Shown piece by piece: positions 62,391 through 64,000 of a DNA stretch of 64,000 nucleotides (positions are counted from its first letter, which is position 1; each line of letters opens with the position of its first letter). Below the pieces are notes generated by a model. It made no database searches. It saw nothing but the letters and a program-made list of their open reading frames with translations, and was not told the DNA's origin. This DNA comes from Micromonospora sp. R77 (GTDB lineage: Bacteria; Actinomycetota; Actinomycetes; Mycobacteriales; Micromonosporaceae), in assembly GCF_022747945.1 (NCBI RefSeq), contig NZ_JALDST010000001.1, forward strand, positions 5,332,001 to 5,396,000. The letters are read 5' to 3'. The translations under genes and the position numbers were made by a program.

Positions 62391-63325
62391 CGGCTGCTCC
62401 CTTCGAGGTCTCGGGCGGGCGTCGACGCCTCCTGGTCGGTGAGGCGCAGATAGACGTCCTCCAGGCTCGGCCGGTCGACGGTGAGTCCGGCCAGGACGGT
62501 GCCGCGCCCCAACGCCCAGCCGGTGAGCTGGTGCAGCGTCGCGGTCGGCTCCGTCGACTCGACGCTGACCCGCCCGTCGGCCAGCGTGGCGGGCACCGGC
62601 AGGTCCGTCACCGCGCACCCGTCGGGCAGCGCGAAGGTGATCCGGGTCAGCGCCGCGTCCCGTCCGCCGAGGCTGGCCGTCGGGCCGGCGGCCACGATCG
62701 TGCCGGCCGACATCACCGCCACCCGGTCGGCCAGCTCCTGCGCCTCCTCCATGTAGTGCGTGGTGAGCACGATGGTCATCCCGGCGTCGCGCAGGTCGCG
62801 GACGAGCTGCCACGCGCCGCGCCGGGCGTTCGGGTCGAACCCGGTGGTGGGCTCGTCCAGGAAGAGCAGGGCCGGGTTGCCGACGATGCCCAGCGCCAGG
62901 TCCAGGCGGCGCTTCTGGCCGCCGGAGAGGTCGCGGACCTTCCGCCGCGCCTGCCCGGCGAGGTCGACCAGCTCCACCACCTCGTCCACGTTCCGGGGCG
63001 TCGGGTAGTAGCCGGCGTTGCGGGCGATCGTCTCGCGGACCGTCAGGTAGGGCTCGACCGCGATGTCCTGGAGCACCACCCCGATCCGCTCCCGCAGCCG
63101 CCGGGCGGTGGCCCGGTCGCCCGGGTCGAGGCCGAGCACCTCGGCGCGGCCGCCGTCCCGGGTCCGGAAGCCCTCCAGGATCTCCAGGGTGGTGCTCTTG
63201 CCGGCACCGTTGCGGCCCAGGAGCGCGAAGATCTCGCCGTGCGCGACGGTGAAGCTCACGTCGCGTACCGCCTGGACCGCGCCGTAGCTGCGGCGCAGGT
63301 CCTCCACCACCACCGCGTCAGTCAT
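62387..63325 (-). CDS. ABC transporter ATP-binding protein, DrrA/CcmA-like (312 aa)
   Basis: This is the ATPase subunit that powers the permease encoded next to it. All nucleotide-binding motifs are visible: Walker A GRNGAGKST (residues 37-45), Q-loop Gln86, signature LSGGQ (133-137), Walker B LLFLDE (153-158), D-loop region through Asp164, and the switch His190 in TTHYMEEA. About 100 residues after the core form the C-terminal domain seen in DrrA-type ATPases (ending around PSLEDVYLRLT). The ATG is at 63325; the stop overlaps the permease GTG. It follows the YceI-like gene by 28 bp on the same strand, so all three are probably one transcript. A role in exporting the polyketide or in self-resistance is an inference from context. 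Confidence 0.93.
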   Translation of the reverse strand: MTDAVVVEDLRRSYGAVQAVRDVSFTVAHGEIFALLGRNGAGKSTTLEILEGFRTRDGGRAEVLGLDPGDRATARRLRERIGVVLQDIAVEPYLTVRETIARNAGYYPTPRNVDEVVELVDLAGQARRKVRDLSGGQKRRLDLALGIVGNPALLFLDEPTTGFDPNARRGAWQLVRDLRDAGMTIVLTTHYMEEAQELADRVAVMSAGTIVAAGPTASLGGRDAALTRITFALPDGCAVTDLPVPATLADGRVSVESTEPTATLHQLTGWALGRGTVLAGLTVDRPSLEDVYLRLTDQEASTPARDLEGSSR

Positions 63326-63353
63326 CGCCTCACCCCCTCGTTCGCGGCCGGGC

Positions 63354-63878
63354 TCAGCGGCGTACGCACACGGCCTCCACCGTCAGGTCGAGGTAGCGTC
63401 CGGTCATCCCGCGGGATCCGGTCACCCCGAACTCCAGCCGGTCCACCCGGGTGGTCGCGACCACTCGGAACCCGTCGTCCGTGCCGGCCGACTCCCGCAC
63501 CGTCAGGGTCACCGGCCCGGTCACCCCCTTGACGGTCAACCGGCCGGTGATCGAGGTCTCGTCGATCCGCTCGGAGACGAAGGTGAGCACCGGGTGGCGG
63601 TCGGTGTCGAGGAAGGTGGCGGAGCGGACCGTACGGTCCCGCTGGGCGCTGCCGGTGTTGAAGCTGGCGGCGTCGACCTCCGCCTGCACCCGCGACGCGG
63701 AGAGCGGCTCGGCGACCTCCACCGTCCCGGAGCGGACGGCGAAGGTGCCGTCCACCTTCCCCAGTCCGAACAGGTGGGTGGTGCGGAACCGGACCGTCGA
63801 CCGGGCCGGGTCGACGTCGTAACGTCCCAACTGGGGGATCGTGGTGGTGTGCTCAGGGCTGGTTTCCATGCCGACCAT
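63354..63878 (-). CDS. YceI family protein (174 aa)
   Basis: This small single-domain protein has the YceI fold pattern: an opening GRYDVDPARSTVRFRTTHLFGLGKVDGTF segment, a central D-A-A-S-F-N-T-G stretch followed by RDRTVRSATFLDTDRHP, then TGRLTVKGVTGPVTL. YceI proteins are lipocalin-like barrels that bind long isoprenoid-type ligands in some characterised members. There is no signal peptide or lipobox, so it looks cytoplasmic. The start could be ATG 63878 or, three codons later, ATG 63869. It is the first gene of the leftward operon, 28 bp before the ABC ATPase. Its own promoter would have to lie in 63879-64000, a 122-bp stretch in which I see no gene and no convincing promoter. Its link to the polyketide is unknown. 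Confidence 0.85.
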   Translation of the reverse strand: MVGMETSPEHTTTIPQLGRYDVDPARSTVRFRTTHLFGLGKVDGTFAVRSGTVEVAEPLSASRVQAEVDAASFNTGSAQRDRTVRSATFLDTDRHPVLTFVSERIDETSITGRLTVKGVTGPVTLTVRESAGTDDGFRVVATTRVDRLEFGVTGSRGMTGRYLDLTVEAVCVRR

Positions 63879-64000
63879 TGCACCGGTGCGCGGCGGTCCG
63901 GCGCCAGGGTGTGCAGTCGGGTTCCGCCCCGACGAAGGTGGGGCCGCCGGCGCAGGCGTACGACTTTCGTCGGTTGCGGCACCGACGCAGGTGCGCGGCC

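Noticed and set aside
61596..62813. A 405-residue version of the permease starting at 62813
   Set aside because: The extra N-terminus runs antiparallel in frame through the end of the ATPase gene and is Arg/Pro-rich. The GTG at 62390, overlapping the ATPase stop, gives a normal 264-residue permease.
63536..63982. A second minus-strand protein overlapping the YceI-like gene
   Set aside because: Its translation is Arg/Pro/Ser-rich without recognisable motifs and lies in another frame of a gene with a clear family pattern.

Overview
The window is the downstream end of a very large modular type I polyketide synthase (PKS) locus, followed by a short transporter operon on the opposite strand. The DNA is extremely G+C-rich, with almost every third codon position G or C. 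The PKS linkers and motifs are those of filamentous actinomycetes. I infer a Micromonosporaceae-like or related actinomycete, but nothing here fixes the genus.

Layout. Positions 1-2959 hold the 3' end of a PKS gene (AT-KR-ACP of its last module). Positions 2962-16793 encode a three-module PKS, 16851-40766 a giant five-module PKS, 40763-50185 a two-module PKS, and 50190-61545 a two-module PKS ending in a thioesterase. All run on the + strand with 57 bp or less between genes, so they look like one operon in biosynthetic order. A perfect 17-bp stem-loop (61544-61584) ends the PKS operon. Beyond it three genes run leftwards: a YceI-like protein, an ABC ATPase and an ABC-2 permease, the last two overlapping by 4 bp.

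How the genes work together. Reading domains in order (Mm = methylmalonyl AT with YASH motif, M = malonyl AT with HAFH motif): Mm-KR | Mm-KR, M-KR, Mm-KR | M-KR, M-KR, M-DH without KR, Mm-KR, M-DH-ER-KR | M-KR, M-KR | M-DH-KR, M-DH-KR-TE. Colinear logic predicts a polyol chain with four methyl branches, one retained ketone, one reduced methylene and a terminal 2,4-dienoate, released by the TE, most likely as a macrolactone. The loading module and early modules lie upstream, so the starter unit and ring size cannot be read. The ABC transporter is a reasonable candidate exporter or self-resistance pump. No sugar, oxidase or regulatory gene is present in the window.

Sequence quality matters. KS, AT, DH, ER, ACP and TE domains read almost entirely in frame, but the KR domains and their linkers in the first three PKS genes, and two spots plus a short ACP-proximal patch in the last gene, are broken by single-base losses, mostly in G/C runs. 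I treat each PKS as one gene with probable sequencing or assembly errors, not as fragments or pseudogenes. The gene at 40763-50185 is fully open and is the cleanest reference.

The points most worth a second look are a KR-less module that keeps a DH with a degenerate YGP motif; a fully reducing module whose KR has Gly in place of the catalytic Ser; two ACPs with TSL instead of DSL at the phosphopantetheine site; a DH with Gly-to-Asp in its HxxxGxxxxP motif; and extensive near-identical tracts shared among modules that suggest recent gene conversion.
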